NCBI RefSeq assembly: GCF_017876435.1
Contig: NZ_JAGIOA010000001.1
Span: 1,674,001-1,738,000 of the forward strand
From: Microbacterium phyllosphaerae
Lineage (GTDB): Bacteria; Actinomycetota; Actinomycetes; Actinomycetales; Microbacteriaceae
DNA length: 64,000 nt
Reading direction: 5' to 3'
Shown: piece by piece, positions 43,059 through 52,484 of the stretch
How positions within the stretch are numbered: position 1 is the stretch's first letter
How the letters are laid out: each line of letters starts with the position of its first letter
Notes under the pieces: model-generated
What the model saw: the letters and a program-made list of their open reading frames with translations, nothing else
What the model was told of the DNA's origin: nothing
Databases searched by the model: none
Translations under genes and position numbers: made by a program

Positions 43059-43949
43059 CTACTGCTTGACGCTTCCGGCGGTGAGACCTGACTGCCAGAA
43101 GCGCTGCAGCAGCAGGAAGGCGATGACGATCGGGATGATCGTGAGCAGCGAGCCCATGATCACGAGGTTGTAGATCGGCTGGGACCCCGCGCCGATCGCC
43201 TGCGAACTCCACTGGTTGAGACCGACGGTGAGCGGGTACCACGCGGGGTCCGAGAGCATGATCAGCGGCAGGAAGTAGTTGTTCCAGGTCGCGACGACGG
43301 TGAACAGCGCGACGGTCACGATGCCGGGAGCGAGCAGACGCATCGAGATCGTGAAGAACGTGCGGAACTCGCCGGCGCCGTCGATGCGGGCGGCTTCGAG
43401 CAGCTCGGTCGGCACGGATTCGGAGGCGAAGACCCAGATCAGGTACAGGCCGAACGGGCTGATCAGCGACGGGATGATCACGGCCCACGGCGTGTTCGTG
43501 AGGCCGAGCTCGCTGAAGAGCAGGAAGGTCGGCACCGCGAGGGCGGTGCCGGGGACGGCGACCGCGCCGAGGACGACGGCGAACACCGCGGGGCGACCGG
43601 GGAAGCGGTACTTCGCCAGGCCGTAGCCGGCCATGGTCGCCAGGAGCGTCGCTCCTCCGGCGCCCACCACGACGTAGAGCAGCGTGTTGCCGAGCCAGCG
43701 GAGGAAGATGCCGTCCTGGTACGAGAACGTGGCGACGAGGTTGTCGAAGAACGCGAAGTCGTCGGAGAACCACAGGCCGAACGAGCTGAAGAGTCCTGAC
43801 TGCGTCTTGGTCGAGCTGAACAGCAGCCAGACGAGCGGCACGAGCGTGTACAGCGCGTACGCGACCATCACGATCAGCAGCGTCTTGGACTTGCGCGGGT
43901 TCATCAGGTCGTGGCGCTTCGGCGTGGAGCGGGCGAGGGGGAGTGCCAT
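43059..43949 (-). CDS. Sugar ABC permease, MalG type
   Basis: A 296-residue permease with six membrane segments and the coupling motif E-A-A-R-I-D-G-A-G-E-F-R-T-F near residue 190. The polar N-terminus is followed by a typical L-L-I-V-M-V-A-Y-A-L-Y-T-L-V-P segment. It starts one base after the MalF-type gene ends. The C-terminus has the family form F-W-Q-S-G-L-T-A-G-S-V-K. Confidence 0.92.
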   Translation of the reverse strand: MALPLARSTPKRHDLMNPRKSKTLLIVMVAYALYTLVPLVWLLFSSTKTQSGLFSSFGLWFSDDFAFFDNLVATFSYQDGIFLRWLGNTLLYVVVGAGGATLLATMAGYGLAKYRFPGRPAVFAVVLGAVAVPGTALAVPTFLLFSELGLTNTPWAVIIPSLISPFGLYLIWVFASESVPTELLEAARIDGAGEFRTFFTISMRLLAPGIVTVALFTVVATWNNYFLPLIMLSDPAWYPLTVGLNQWSSQAIGAGSQPIYNLVIMGSLLTIIPIVIAFLLLQRFWQSGLTAGSVKQ

Positions 43950-43950
43950 G

Positions 43951-44868
43951 TCAGCGCACCTCAGACTTCGAGCCGCGCAGCTGCACGACGTAGGCGATGA
44001 CCGCGGTGATGACGCCCATGATGATGGCGATCGTCGCGGCGTAGTTGAACTGCTGTCCGGCGAACGAGAGGTTGTACGCGTACATGTTGGGGGTGAAGTA
44101 CGTCGTGATCACGTTCGGGGCCAGGGGGCGCAGGATGTTGGGCTCGTTGAAGAGCTGGAAGCTGCCGATGATCGAGAAGATCGTGGCGATCACGAGAGCA
44201 CCGCGGACGTTGGGGATCTTGATCGAGAAGATCGTGCGCCACGCTCCGGCGCCGTCGAGGGATGCCGCCTCGTACATGTCGGTCGGGATGGTCTTCAGCG
44301 AGGAGTAGAAGATCAGCATGTTGTAGCCGACGAACTGCCACGTGACGATGTTGCCGATCGAGATCAGGATCCACTCACGGGCGAACGGGGTGATGAGGTC
44401 GCTGCCGAGGAAGTCGTTGAGGTTCGACGTCAGACCGAACTGGTCGCCGTAGATGTAACCCCACATGAGCACGGCGACGACGGCCGGCACGGCGTACGGC
44501 AGGAAGATCAGGATGCGGAAGAAGGATGCTCCGCGCAGCCGTGCGCTGTCGAGGGCGAGAGCTGCGGCGAGGGCGAGGACGAGCATGATCGGCACCTGCA
44601 CCACGAGGAACAGGACGACGCGGCCGAACGCCTCCCAGAACTGCGAGTCCGTGAGCGCGCGCACATAGTTGTCGAAGCCCACGAACGCGGTGCCGCCGAT
44701 GAGCTTCTCCTGGAAGAAGCTCAGGTAGAGCGCGTACGCGAGGGGTGTGAGGAACACCAGTGCGAAGACGACCATGAACGGGCCCACGAAGGCCCATCCC
44801 TTCCAGTCGCGCTTCTCGCGCCGGCGGATGCCGTGGCCCGCAAGTACTGCGGAATCTTGAGTCGTCAT
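43951..44868 (-). CDS. Sugar ABC permease, MalF type
   Basis: This 305-residue permease is the first gene of the operon. It has six membrane segments and the coupling loop E-A-A-S-L-D-G-A-G-A-W-R-T near residue 200. AAGAAGG ten bases upstream supports the ATG at 44868. The order permease, permease, binding protein, hydrolase is less common than binding protein first. The promoter upstream is covered by LacI-type repeats. Confidence 0.92.
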   Translation of the reverse strand: MTTQDSAVLAGHGIRRREKRDWKGWAFVGPFMVVFALVFLTPLAYALYLSFFQEKLIGGTAFVGFDNYVRALTDSQFWEAFGRVVLFLVVQVPIMLVLALAAALALDSARLRGASFFRILIFLPYAVPAVVAVLMWGYIYGDQFGLTSNLNDFLGSDLITPFAREWILISIGNIVTWQFVGYNMLIFYSSLKTIPTDMYEAASLDGAGAWRTIFSIKIPNVRGALVIATIFSIIGSFQLFNEPNILRPLAPNVITTYFTPNMYAYNLSFAGQQFNYAATIAIIMGVITAVIAYVVQLRGSKSEVR

Positions 44869-44907
44869 TGACGAGAACCTTCTTAGAGATCGAGCGCTCA
44901 CCGCGCC

Positions 44908-44962
44908 GTGTGTCAACGTCAACATATGCGATGCGCTGGTAGTGTGTCAACGTCAACATATG
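44908..44962 (-). promoter_or_regulatory. LacI-type operators on the sugar operon promoter
   Basis: Two perfect 21-bp direct repeats lie at 44908-44928 and 44942-44962, each containing TGTCAACGTCAACA with a central CG. On the minus strand TTGACA (44945-44950), an 18-bp spacer and TATGTT (44921-44926) form the operon promoter, so the -35 is in one repeat and the -10 in the other. They also cover the 5' side of the divergent regulator gene. Confidence 0.8.
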
Positions 44963-44977
44963 AATGGATGGTTGATC

Positions 44978-46012
44978 GTGACCTCGGAGCAGTCGGCAGA
45001 GCCGCCGCAGCGGCGCAGAGACCCCTCGATGGAGGACGTCGCGCGCGAAGCGGGCGTCTCGGGCCAGACCGTCTCCCGTGTCGTCAATGCCCGCGGCTAC
45101 GTCGGCGCCGCGACCAGAGTGCGCGTCGAAGACGCCATGCAGCGGCTCGGCTACCGGCCCAACAGTGCTGCTCGAGCCCTGCGATCGGGGCGTTTCCGCG
45201 CCATCGGCGTGATCATGTTCTCCTTCAGCTCGTACGGCAACCAGCGCACCCTCGACGCGATCGCCGTGCGTGCCTCGCAGATGGGATACGCGCTCACCTT
45301 GATCCCCGTCGAGTCGAGCGCCCGCGACACGGTGGCCGGAGCCTTCCGCCGACTCGAAGAGCACGCCGTCGACGGGATCATCATCGTGATCGAGGCTCAT
45401 CAGCTCGACGAGGCCGAGGTCGAGATCCCCGACGGGCTGCCCGTCGTGCTCGTCGACTCGAATCGCGGCGACGCGCATCCGTTCGTCGACACCGATCAGG
45501 CCCAGGGGGCCCGACTCGCGACCGAGCACCTGCTCGACCTCGGGCACCGGACGGTGTGGCACATCGCCGGCCCCGCGAAGTCTTATTCGGCGGAGCGGCG
45601 ACGCGAGTCCTGGCAGCAGACGCTCGAGTCACGCGGAGTCGCGGCTCCCGAACCGCTGCAGGGCGACTGGTCGGCCGAGTCCGGCTACCGGGCGGGTCTC
45701 CGGCTGCGAGACGACGCCACCGTCACGGCCGTCTTCGCGGCGAACGACCAGATGGCGATCGGCGTCGTCCGGGCCTTCCGCGAGGCAGGTCGCGACATCC
45801 CGGGAGACGTCAGTGTCGTCGGCTTCGACGGTCTGCCGGACGCGGCGCAGCTCTGGCCCCCGCTCACCACCGTGCAGCAGCACCCCGAGCGCGTCGGCGC
45901 GCTGGCCGTGGATGCACTGCTCGCCGAACTCGACGGGGGAGAGCGCGCCCAGACGCCCCTCGTCGGTACCGAGCTCGTGGTGCGCGAGAGCACGGCATCC
46001 CCTCGCCGCTGA
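44978..46012 (+). CDS. LacI-family transcriptional regulator
   Basis: A repressor of about 344 residues. The LacI HTH is D-V-A-R-E-A-G-V-S-G-Q-T-V-S-R-V-V-N, the hinge helix is N-S-A-A-R-A-L-R-S, and a periplasmic-binding-protein-like ligand domain follows. The GTG at 44978 has a GGATGG-like site. Earlier starts at 44942 and 44960 lie in the operator and lack ribosome sites. It is divergent from the sugar transporter and GH35 genes and probably responds to a galactoside. The true start is not certain. Confidence 0.9.
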   Translation: MTSEQSAEPPQRRRDPSMEDVAREAGVSGQTVSRVVNARGYVGAATRVRVEDAMQRLGYRPNSAARALRSGRFRAIGVIMFSFSSYGNQRTLDAIAVRASQMGYALTLIPVESSARDTVAGAFRRLEEHAVDGIIIVIEAHQLDEAEVEIPDGLPVVLVDSNRGDAHPFVDTDQAQGARLATEHLLDLGHRTVWHIAGPAKSYSAERRRESWQQTLESRGVAAPEPLQGDWSAESGYRAGLRLRDDATVTAVFAANDQMAIGVVRAFREAGRDIPGDVSVVGFDGLPDAAQLWPPLTTVQQHPERVGALAVDALLAELDGGERAQTPLVGTELVVRESTASPRR

Positions 46013-46027
46013 CCTCGGGCTGACGGA

Positions 46028-47656
46028 TCAGGTCCTCTCCGGCTCGCTCGCGCCGGCGCCCGTTCGCCGGCGGATCATGGCCTCTGCCGGGATGCCACGT
46101 GAGAACAGGATCGACAGCAGGCTGATCACGATCAGGCCGACGAATGCCACGCGCAGCGACGACAGCTGCGATTCGCGATAGATCCCCGCGAGTTCGGTCG
46201 CCTCGGTATCGGTGAGACCGGCGGCCTCGCCGATGCCGACCACGTCGGCTGCCGGCACCACGGTGACGCCGCGATCGGTCGCCGCGCTCACGGTCGTGCG
46301 CACCTCGGAGGGAAGATCGCTGGCGGCCACGCCGGACGCGAACGACGTCGACAGTGCTCCGATCAGCAGCGAGCCGATGAGCGCGGTGCCGAGCGAGGAG
46401 CCGAGGTTCTGGAAGACTCCCTGCAGCCCGCCGGCTTCGCTCGTGTCCTTCTCGCTCACACTCGACATGTTCACGTTGCCCAGCTGTGAGGCCAGAAGCC
46501 CCAGGGCGCTACCCGTCAGGAACATGCCGATGCCGAACAGCACGCCGCGCAGGTCTTCCGTGATCGAGCCGAGCAGCAGCACCGCGCTGAGCACGAGGAT
46601 CGACTGGCCGACGCGCACGATGCGTCGAGGCGACCATCGCCGTGACAGCGCCGTCCCCACGATCGAGAACAGCACCAGGGCGACGGAGAGCGGGAAGATC
46701 TTGATGCCTGTCTCGAGCGCGTCCAGACCGAGCGTCATCTGCAGGTACACCGGCACCATGAAGAAGAGTCCGGCGGTCACCGTGTACTGCGCGCCGAGCA
46801 CCGAGAGGCCGCTGCGCAGAGTGGTGATCGAGAACAGGTCCGGCTGCATCAGAGGGGATCGCCCGTCGCGCAGGAGACGGCGCTGCCATCGGATGAACAG
46901 CGTGATCAGCGTCGCGCCGAGGCCGATGCACCATGCGGTCAGCGAGACTCCGAGGGGAGCGACCGGAACACCCGCGATCTCGGGAGCGTGCAGGGGGATC
47001 ACCCACCCCCATGTCTTGCTCTGCAACATCCCGAACACGATCAGCACGAGTCCTGCCGACGACAGCAGGACGCTGCCGATGTCGATGCGGATCATCTGCC
47101 GCGGGGTGGAGTCGGTGATGATCCGCGCGCAGAGCACGACGATGAGCATGATCACCACCTCGGCGACGAAGACGAAGCGCCAGCTGGAGTAGGTGGTGAC
47201 CGCGCCGCCGATCAGGGGTCCTGCGGCGACGGCCGCGCCCGAGACCGCGCCGATGACGGCGAACGCCGTCACTCTCTCCCGCCCCTGGTAGTTGTCGGCC
47301 ACGAGGGCGGCGATGGCGGGGATCACCAGAACCGCGCCGAGGCCCTCGATGATGGACCAGCCGAGGAACAGGAATCCGACCGAGGGGCTCACCGCCGTGA
47401 TCAGGGACCCGAGTGCGTACACGCACGAGCCGATCACGAACGCTCGGCGGCGGCCCCATACGTCGCCGAGCTTGGCACCGAACAGCATGAAGGCGGCCAT
47501 CGTCAGGGTGTAGAAGGTGATGGCCGCCTGCATCGCGGCCACCGAGGTGTCGAGGTCGGTCACGACCGTCGAGATCGACACGTTCATGACGGTGCCGTCG
47601 AGCACCATCACGAACTGGGCGGCGCCCAGCACGAACACCACGTTCCATCTCTTCAT
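46028..47656 (-). CDS. MFS exporter, DHA2 (EmrB/QacA) family
   Basis: A 542-residue transporter with fourteen predicted membrane segments. The DHA2 motifs D-G-T-V-M-N-V at residues 20-26 and L-G-D-V-W-G-R-R-R near 63 are present, with G-A-V-S-G-A-A-V-A-A-G-P-L-I-G-G near 130. It is the last of five genes joined mostly by four-base overlaps. Export of drugs or other toxic compounds is typical for the family. A loop of about 50 residues before the last helix is longer than usual. Confidence 0.9.
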   Translation of the reverse strand: MKRWNVVFVLGAAQFVMVLDGTVMNVSISTVVTDLDTSVAAMQAAITFYTLTMAAFMLFGAKLGDVWGRRRAFVIGSCVYALGSLITAVSPSVGFLFLGWSIIEGLGAVLVIPAIAALVADNYQGRERVTAFAVIGAVSGAAVAAGPLIGGAVTTYSSWRFVFVAEVVIMLIVVLCARIITDSTPRQMIRIDIGSVLLSSAGLVLIVFGMLQSKTWGWVIPLHAPEIAGVPVAPLGVSLTAWCIGLGATLITLFIRWQRRLLRDGRSPLMQPDLFSITTLRSGLSVLGAQYTVTAGLFFMVPVYLQMTLGLDALETGIKIFPLSVALVLFSIVGTALSRRWSPRRIVRVGQSILVLSAVLLLGSITEDLRGVLFGIGMFLTGSALGLLASQLGNVNMSSVSEKDTSEAGGLQGVFQNLGSSLGTALIGSLLIGALSTSFASGVAASDLPSEVRTTVSAATDRGVTVVPAADVVGIGEAAGLTDTEATELAGIYRESQLSSLRVAFVGLIVISLLSILFSRGIPAEAMIRRRTGAGASEPERT

Positions 47657-48384
47657 GACTGCCCTCCTGGCGAGGATCCGGCGGCGAGGTGGGGGCCCGG
47701 GGTCTTCGCCTCCTCATAGGCGGGCCGCCGGGAGCCGCGCATGATCCGAGCCACGGCGGTGATCAGGAAGAGCTGTCCGGTGATCGCCTCGGCGACGGCG
47801 ATCCCCTGCACACCCGGAGACACCGGAACGATGTTGCCGTAACCCGTGGTGGTGAGCGTCGTGAACGAGAAGAAGAGCTGGCTCGAGAGCGAGTCGACCG
47901 TCTGGTCGCCGAACGTCGGCGCGACCGTCACCAGCGCCACGAGGTTGTATACCTGCGTGAAGAACATGCCGACGAGCACGTACGCGGCGATCGCGGCGAG
48001 CAGCGCCTCGACGTCCAGTCCTCGCCGGTGCACCTGGTGACGGATGATCGCCACCGGTGCGAGCAGGAAGGCGAGCGCGGATGCCGCAGACAGGGCGATG
48101 TCGAGCACATCGCCGCGCAAGCCGAGCAACGTGACCACCAGGGTGGCGGCGGCCGCGATCGACAGGATGACCCACGCCGTGTGCTGCACCCTCTGATGCG
48201 CCTCGGTCACCCACAGCACGACGGCGACGGTCACGAGCTGCACGATGAGCGCCCACGGGCTGGGATCCGTCGTTCCCTGCGCCGCGCACAGTGCATACGC
48301 GACGATGAGCAGTGCGATCACCAGCCAGTACCCGGAGCGTCGATCCCAGACGGCGGTGACGACGTCGCGCATGGCCCGACTCAC
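47653..48384 (-). CDS. Two-helix-pore ion channel, K+-selective filter
   Basis: This 243-residue membrane protein has several N-terminal hydrophobic segments and a C-terminal channel core. The selectivity filter is T-T-T-G-Y-G-N (residues 178-184), the potassium-channel signature. No large cytoplasmic RCK domain is present. The GTG at 48384 overlaps the DUF2252 stop by four bases, and its own stop overlaps the exporter start by four. Confidence 0.88.
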   Translation of the reverse strand: MSRAMRDVVTAVWDRRSGYWLVIALLIVAYALCAAQGTTDPSPWALIVQLVTVAVVLWVTEAHQRVQHTAWVILSIAAAATLVVTLLGLRGDVLDIALSAASALAFLLAPVAIIRHQVHRRGLDVEALLAAIAAYVLVGMFFTQVYNLVALVTVAPTFGDQTVDSLSSQLFFSFTTLTTTGYGNIVPVSPGVQGIAVAEAITGQLFLITAVARIMRGSRRPAYEEAKTPGPHLAAGSSPGGQS

Positions 48385-49814
48385 CTCTCGTCGCCGCCGT
48401 GCGGAAGCCGCCCGGATGCCAGCGCCCCGGTGAGGGCGTCGAAGTCGTGCTGGTTCTGTGCGGCATATGCGGACGCGAAGTCCGCGATCGCCTCCTCGAA
48501 CTCCGCACTCCGCCCGACGTATCCGGCGATCTCGACCCTGTCGCCGGCCCGTGCGTGCGCGCGGGCGAGGGTCTCGCCGCAGATCCTGGCGTACAGAGTC
48601 GCACCTCGAACCGTCATGGCATCCGGATCGATCCCTCCTTTCCCGTCCTGGAGCTGCCGAAGGTAGAAGTCACGGTGCTGTCCGTCGAGACCGGTGATGG
48701 ACTGCCATCCGAGGAAGATGTCGCTCGCCGCCTGCATGAGGCGCTGCCCTCGGACGACGCGTTCCGCGTGGCTGTCGAACTCGCTCGCGCCGAGGAAGCG
48801 CTCGAGGACGGACGCCTGGGCCTCCTTGGCCTGGAGCAGAAGCGGATCGTCATCGTCGCGACCGCTGAGCAGGATCACCCACGCCCGGGTTCCCACGCTT
48901 CCCACGCCGACGACCTTGCGTGCCATGTGCCGGTATCGATACTCCGCGATCGGATGCCGAGAGCCGCCGAGCGTCTCCCGATAGCCGTCGAGGATCCGGC
49001 GCATGACCTGCGCATCGTCGGCGGCAAGTCCGGCATCTCCGGCATCGCGCAGCAGGTCCTCGACGGGCATGATCAGCGGTGGGGCGGCGGTGATCCGGAG
49101 CTGCCCGTCCACCTTGCTCACCAGTTTCCTGAACGCCTTCCGGCTGTCGCGAGTGCCCGCTTTCGCGATGGTGGCGTCCAGACGGCGGACCTCGTCGTTG
49201 CCCACGTGTCGATCGCGCCGTTCCTCGCGGATCACCCGCCGCGCACGGTCGGCGTCCAGTCGGTCGTACCAGGCATCGAGCACCGTGGCCTTGGCCGCCG
49301 CGCGGATCGCCGACCGATACCCCCGGGCTGCGGCGAGGACGCATGAACGCTCGTCCTCGGCGCTGAAGCCTCGGTACCTCGACGCCACGGCGAAGCTCGC
49401 CGCGAGCCGCTTCACATCCCACTCGAAGGGCCCGGGCGACGTCTCGTCGAAGTCGTTGATGTCGAAGGTGAGGAGCCGCTCGGGGGTGCGGTAGAGCCCG
49501 AAGTTCGACAGATGCGCATCGCCGCAGAGCTGCGTGATGATGCCGGTGTGCGGGGCCGACGCCAGGTCGGATGCCATCAGCAGCGCTGCTCCCCGGTAGA
49601 AGGCCAGCGGCGACGTCGACATCCGGGCATACCGCACGGGGGTGAGCTCTCGCACGCGCGACTCTCCCTGCTCCTCGAGCAGGGAGATCGGGTCGGGGCG
49701 GTGAGGAGAAGGCGACCAGGTTCCGAGCTGCGACCTCGGCGCCCGCACGCGGGCCGCTCGCCCGGCCGAGCGACGTGCGGCGAAGGGGTCCACGGCCTCC
49801 GTCGTCGCGCTCAT
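48381..49814 (-). CDS. DUF2252 protein (kinase-like fold)
   Basis: A 477-residue DUF2252 protein. It has R-M-x-x-S-P-L-A-F-Y-R-G near residue 70, the G-D-A-H-L-S-N-F-G loop near 97 and F-D-I-N-D-F-D-E near 115. These motifs resemble the catalytic and metal loops of aminoglycoside-kinase folds, so phosphotransfer is plausible but unproven. It overlaps both neighbours by four bases, in a membrane-stress type operon. Confidence 0.88.
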   Translation of the reverse strand: MSATTEAVDPFAARRSAGRAARVRAPRSQLGTWSPSPHRPDPISLLEEQGESRVRELTPVRYARMSTSPLAFYRGAALLMASDLASAPHTGIITQLCGDAHLSNFGLYRTPERLLTFDINDFDETSPGPFEWDVKRLAASFAVASRYRGFSAEDERSCVLAAARGYRSAIRAAAKATVLDAWYDRLDADRARRVIREERRDRHVGNDEVRRLDATIAKAGTRDSRKAFRKLVSKVDGQLRITAAPPLIMPVEDLLRDAGDAGLAADDAQVMRRILDGYRETLGGSRHPIAEYRYRHMARKVVGVGSVGTRAWVILLSGRDDDDPLLLQAKEAQASVLERFLGASEFDSHAERVVRGQRLMQAASDIFLGWQSITGLDGQHRDFYLRQLQDGKGGIDPDAMTVRGATLYARICGETLARAHARAGDRVEIAGYVGRSAEFEEAIADFASAYAAQNQHDFDALTGALASGRLPHGGDER

Positions 49815-51280
49815 GGGAGGGGTTCTCCGGCAGGGACGGCAGGGTCTCCGGGGGCGCCCGCGACGACAGGGCCTGCACGGCCGATCTCGTCGTCCGCCGG
49901 CGGCTTCTCGGCCTCGTGCGTCGGGGCATCGTCCTGATCGTCATCCTCGGCGGAGGGAGGTCGCTCGACGAGCTCCAGGATCAGCACCGCCAGCAGGGCG
50001 AAGGTCAGCGTCCACAGGATCAGTGACGTGCTGAGAGGGCGGACGAGGAGGACGACTGCTGCACCGACCAGCGTGATGGCGACGCGGAGGAGCGTCCGCC
50101 GCGAGTGCAACCACGCGCCGACGCGCCCGGTGCTGAGACCACGGCGCTCCAGCGTCGCGCGAAGCGCCGCAGCACCCGCCTTCGCGGCACCCCGGAGACG
50201 ACGGGGAACATCGAACGGGCCGGCGAACCACCCGACCACCGCGGTGACGAGCGCGAGCACCAGGACGGCCACGGCCGTGTCGCGCATGGCGCCGACGACC
50301 TGCTCGTAGATCGTCCCTCCGGCATCGACGGGGATACCGTTCGTGCGCATGGCCCCGTCGAAGAAGATCCGCCCGGCCGCGAGGCCGGCGAGCACGATCG
50401 CCATGACCAGGCCGAGGGAGAGCGCGGCGGTGATCAGCGCGACGGAGCGACGCCGCGCTGCCAGCACACCGGCCGCGAGCAGGAGGATCGCCACCCAGGG
50501 CAGCCAGATACCTGCAGCCACCACCAGCTGATAGGCCAGCTGCACCGTGGGGAGCGAGTCGACCTGCGCGACGGTGATGGTCCGGTCGACCGTCGGAATG
50601 GACGCTGCGAATTCGACGCCCTGATCGACGAGGACCTCTTTCGCAGCGTCGATGATCGGTGCGAGCTGGATCCCGATCGTGCCCTCGGACCCGAGAGCGA
50701 TCGCCGCATCCGGGTCGTTCTGCAGTGCGGACACCACCTGTGAATGGCTGATGCGCAGCGCGCTCGCCCAGACGTTCGCGAACGCCTCGGACTCCACGAA
50801 GCGTTCGACCACGGTGGCGACCAGCGATTGGAGCCCCTGCGCGGCAGGTCCTTTGAGCAGCTCCAGCGCCCGGGTCGCCGCCGGGCCTGTCCCGAGCTCG
50901 ATGACGCCGTCGATCACGTCCGTGGTGAGGGCCGGAATGTCGACCTGCCCTTCGATCGCCTCGACGACCTGATCGGTGACCGCCGCCTGCACGGCGGGCT
51001 CGGTCGCGAGGCCGGCATAGCTCGCGACGAAACGGTCGGTGTCGGTGAGCTGCACGTTCCCCCAGGCAGCGACCAGTGCGAGAGGGGCGACGAGCGTTCC
51101 CAGCACGATCAGGACGGTCGCCGCCAGCGTGCGTCCCCACCCGCGGGATCGGTCGCGGTCGGCGATCGGATCGGTCGGCGGTGTCTGCGGGACCACCGGG
51201 ATGCCGGCGCGGAGTGCGTCGTTCTCAGCTTCGACGGCAGCCAGGCGCCGCTGCAGCTCGTGGACCGTGGATCGTGCCAT
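49811..51280 (-). CDS. Membrane protein of unknown function with coiled N-terminus
   Basis: This 489-residue protein begins with a short heptad-like helix (L-Q-R-R-L-A-A-V-E-A-E-N), then a membrane segment near residue 55. A soluble region of about 200 residues follows, then several membrane segments near 255-400 and an acidic, proline-rich tail. The soluble part between the first two membrane anchors probably lies outside the membrane. I do not recognise a named family. It starts 16 bp after the AI-2E family gene and overlaps the DUF2252 gene by four bases. Confidence 0.8.
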   Translation of the reverse strand: MARSTVHELQRRLAAVEAENDALRAGIPVVPQTPPTDPIADRDRSRGWGRTLAATVLIVLGTLVAPLALVAAWGNVQLTDTDRFVASYAGLATEPAVQAAVTDQVVEAIEGQVDIPALTTDVIDGVIELGTGPAATRALELLKGPAAQGLQSLVATVVERFVESEAFANVWASALRISHSQVVSALQNDPDAAIALGSEGTIGIQLAPIIDAAKEVLVDQGVEFAASIPTVDRTITVAQVDSLPTVQLAYQLVVAAGIWLPWVAILLLAAGVLAARRRSVALITAALSLGLVMAIVLAGLAAGRIFFDGAMRTNGIPVDAGGTIYEQVVGAMRDTAVAVLVLALVTAVVGWFAGPFDVPRRLRGAAKAGAAALRATLERRGLSTGRVGAWLHSRRTLLRVAITLVGAAVVLLVRPLSTSLILWTLTFALLAVLILELVERPPSAEDDDQDDAPTHEAEKPPADDEIGRAGPVVAGAPGDPAVPAGEPLP

Positions 51281-51296
51281 GGGCGCTTCTCCGTCC

Positions 51297-52421
51297 TCAG
51301 GTTTTCGCGTTCTGACGCGGGATGTGGACCTGCTTGATGATCAGCAGGATCGCCGCCGTGACCGGGATCGACACCAGAGCGCCGAGCAGGCCCAGCAGTG
51401 CTCCTCCTATGAGTGCCCCGATGATGACGAGCGACCCCGGAACCGCGATCGCCTTGTTCATGATCCGAGGAGTCAGAAGATATGCCTCGAACTGCATGTA
51501 GATCAGGTAGAGCACCGAGAAGATCAGAGCGAGCAGCGGGTCGGCGAACAGCGCGACGATCGAGGCGAAGATCCAGTACGTGACGGGGCCGATCAGAGGT
51601 ATCAGCGTGATCAGGAAGGCGGCGAGCCCCATGAATGCGGGAGCCGGAAGCCCGAGCACCAGATGCAGCAGCGTCGCGAACAGTGCGTTGCAGGCCGCGA
51701 GCACCACCATCCCGATCAGGTACCCGCCGATGGAGTCGGTGATCTGCTCCGTGAGCGATCGGAGCCGGTCCCTGTCCCGAGCGGGTGCGAGGGAATAGAA
51801 CGCCGACTTCATCGATGACAGCGATGCGAGAAAGTAGAGGGTGAGGACCACCACGATGAGAGCGCCGGAGATGGCGTTGCCCACTCCGAATCCGACGGCG
51901 AGCACTCCGCCCCCGACGGCGAGCAGGTTGCCCGGGTCGGCGAAGAAGGCGGCGAGATCGTCGAGGGCCGTTCCGAGGACATCCCCGACCTGGGCCTCGA
52001 AGGCGGCGTACGCATCCGAGACGCGGAAGTCGGCGATGGCCGCGGGAATGGACCGCGCGAAAGCGCCCAGCTGGACCATCGCCGGCGGGAGGATGACTCC
52101 GATCACGACGGCGAGGAAGACGAGGAAACCGCCCGAGACGATCAGCAGTCCGCGTGTTCGCGACACCCGGTGCGCCTCCAACCAGCGGATGACGGGGTCG
52201 AGACCGAGCGCGACGAAGATGGCGATGGCGATGTAGATGAGGATCGTGGCGACCGAACTCGCGGCGACACCGAGAACGAACGCGCCGAGGCCGCCGAGGA
52301 CCAGCGCGAAGCCGAAGAGGAGCGGGCGGGTGATGGTGATCTGGATGCTGCGTTGCCTCACCGCGCGCGCGGCGCGTCGGAGTCGAGGGGGTGACTCCTC
52401 GGGCACGGTCGCATCGCTCAC
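51297..52421 (-). CDS. AI-2E family transporter
   Basis: A 374-residue membrane protein of the AI-2E/UPF0118 family, with about eight hydrophobic segments, an F-V-A-L-G-L-D-P-V motif near residue 73 and the conserved L-I-P-L-I-G-P-V near 265. Members include the autoinducer-2 exporter TqsA and sodium/proton antiporters, so transport direction and substrate are open. It is the first gene of the five-gene minus-strand group and lies 63 bp after the LuxR regulator gene on the same strand. Confidence 0.88.
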   Translation of the reverse strand: MSDATVPEESPPRLRRAARAVRQRSIQITITRPLLFGFALVLGGLGAFVLGVAASSVATILIYIAIAIFVALGLDPVIRWLEAHRVSRTRGLLIVSGGFLVFLAVVIGVILPPAMVQLGAFARSIPAAIADFRVSDAYAAFEAQVGDVLGTALDDLAAFFADPGNLLAVGGGVLAVGFGVGNAISGALIVVVLTLYFLASLSSMKSAFYSLAPARDRDRLRSLTEQITDSIGGYLIGMVVLAACNALFATLLHLVLGLPAPAFMGLAAFLITLIPLIGPVTYWIFASIVALFADPLLALIFSVLYLIYMQFEAYLLTPRIMNKAIAVPGSLVIIGALIGGALLGLLGALVSIPVTAAILLIIKQVHIPRQNAKT

Positions 52422-52484
52422 CGTGCCACTCTCGGACGTGCGGCGATCGATCGCGTCACCCGTTCAGGGCGATATGCCGCAGGG

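Noticed and set aside
44942..44977. Earlier starts of the LacI gene at 44942 and 44960
   Set aside because: Both fall in or at the edge of the 21-bp operator repeat and have no ribosome site.
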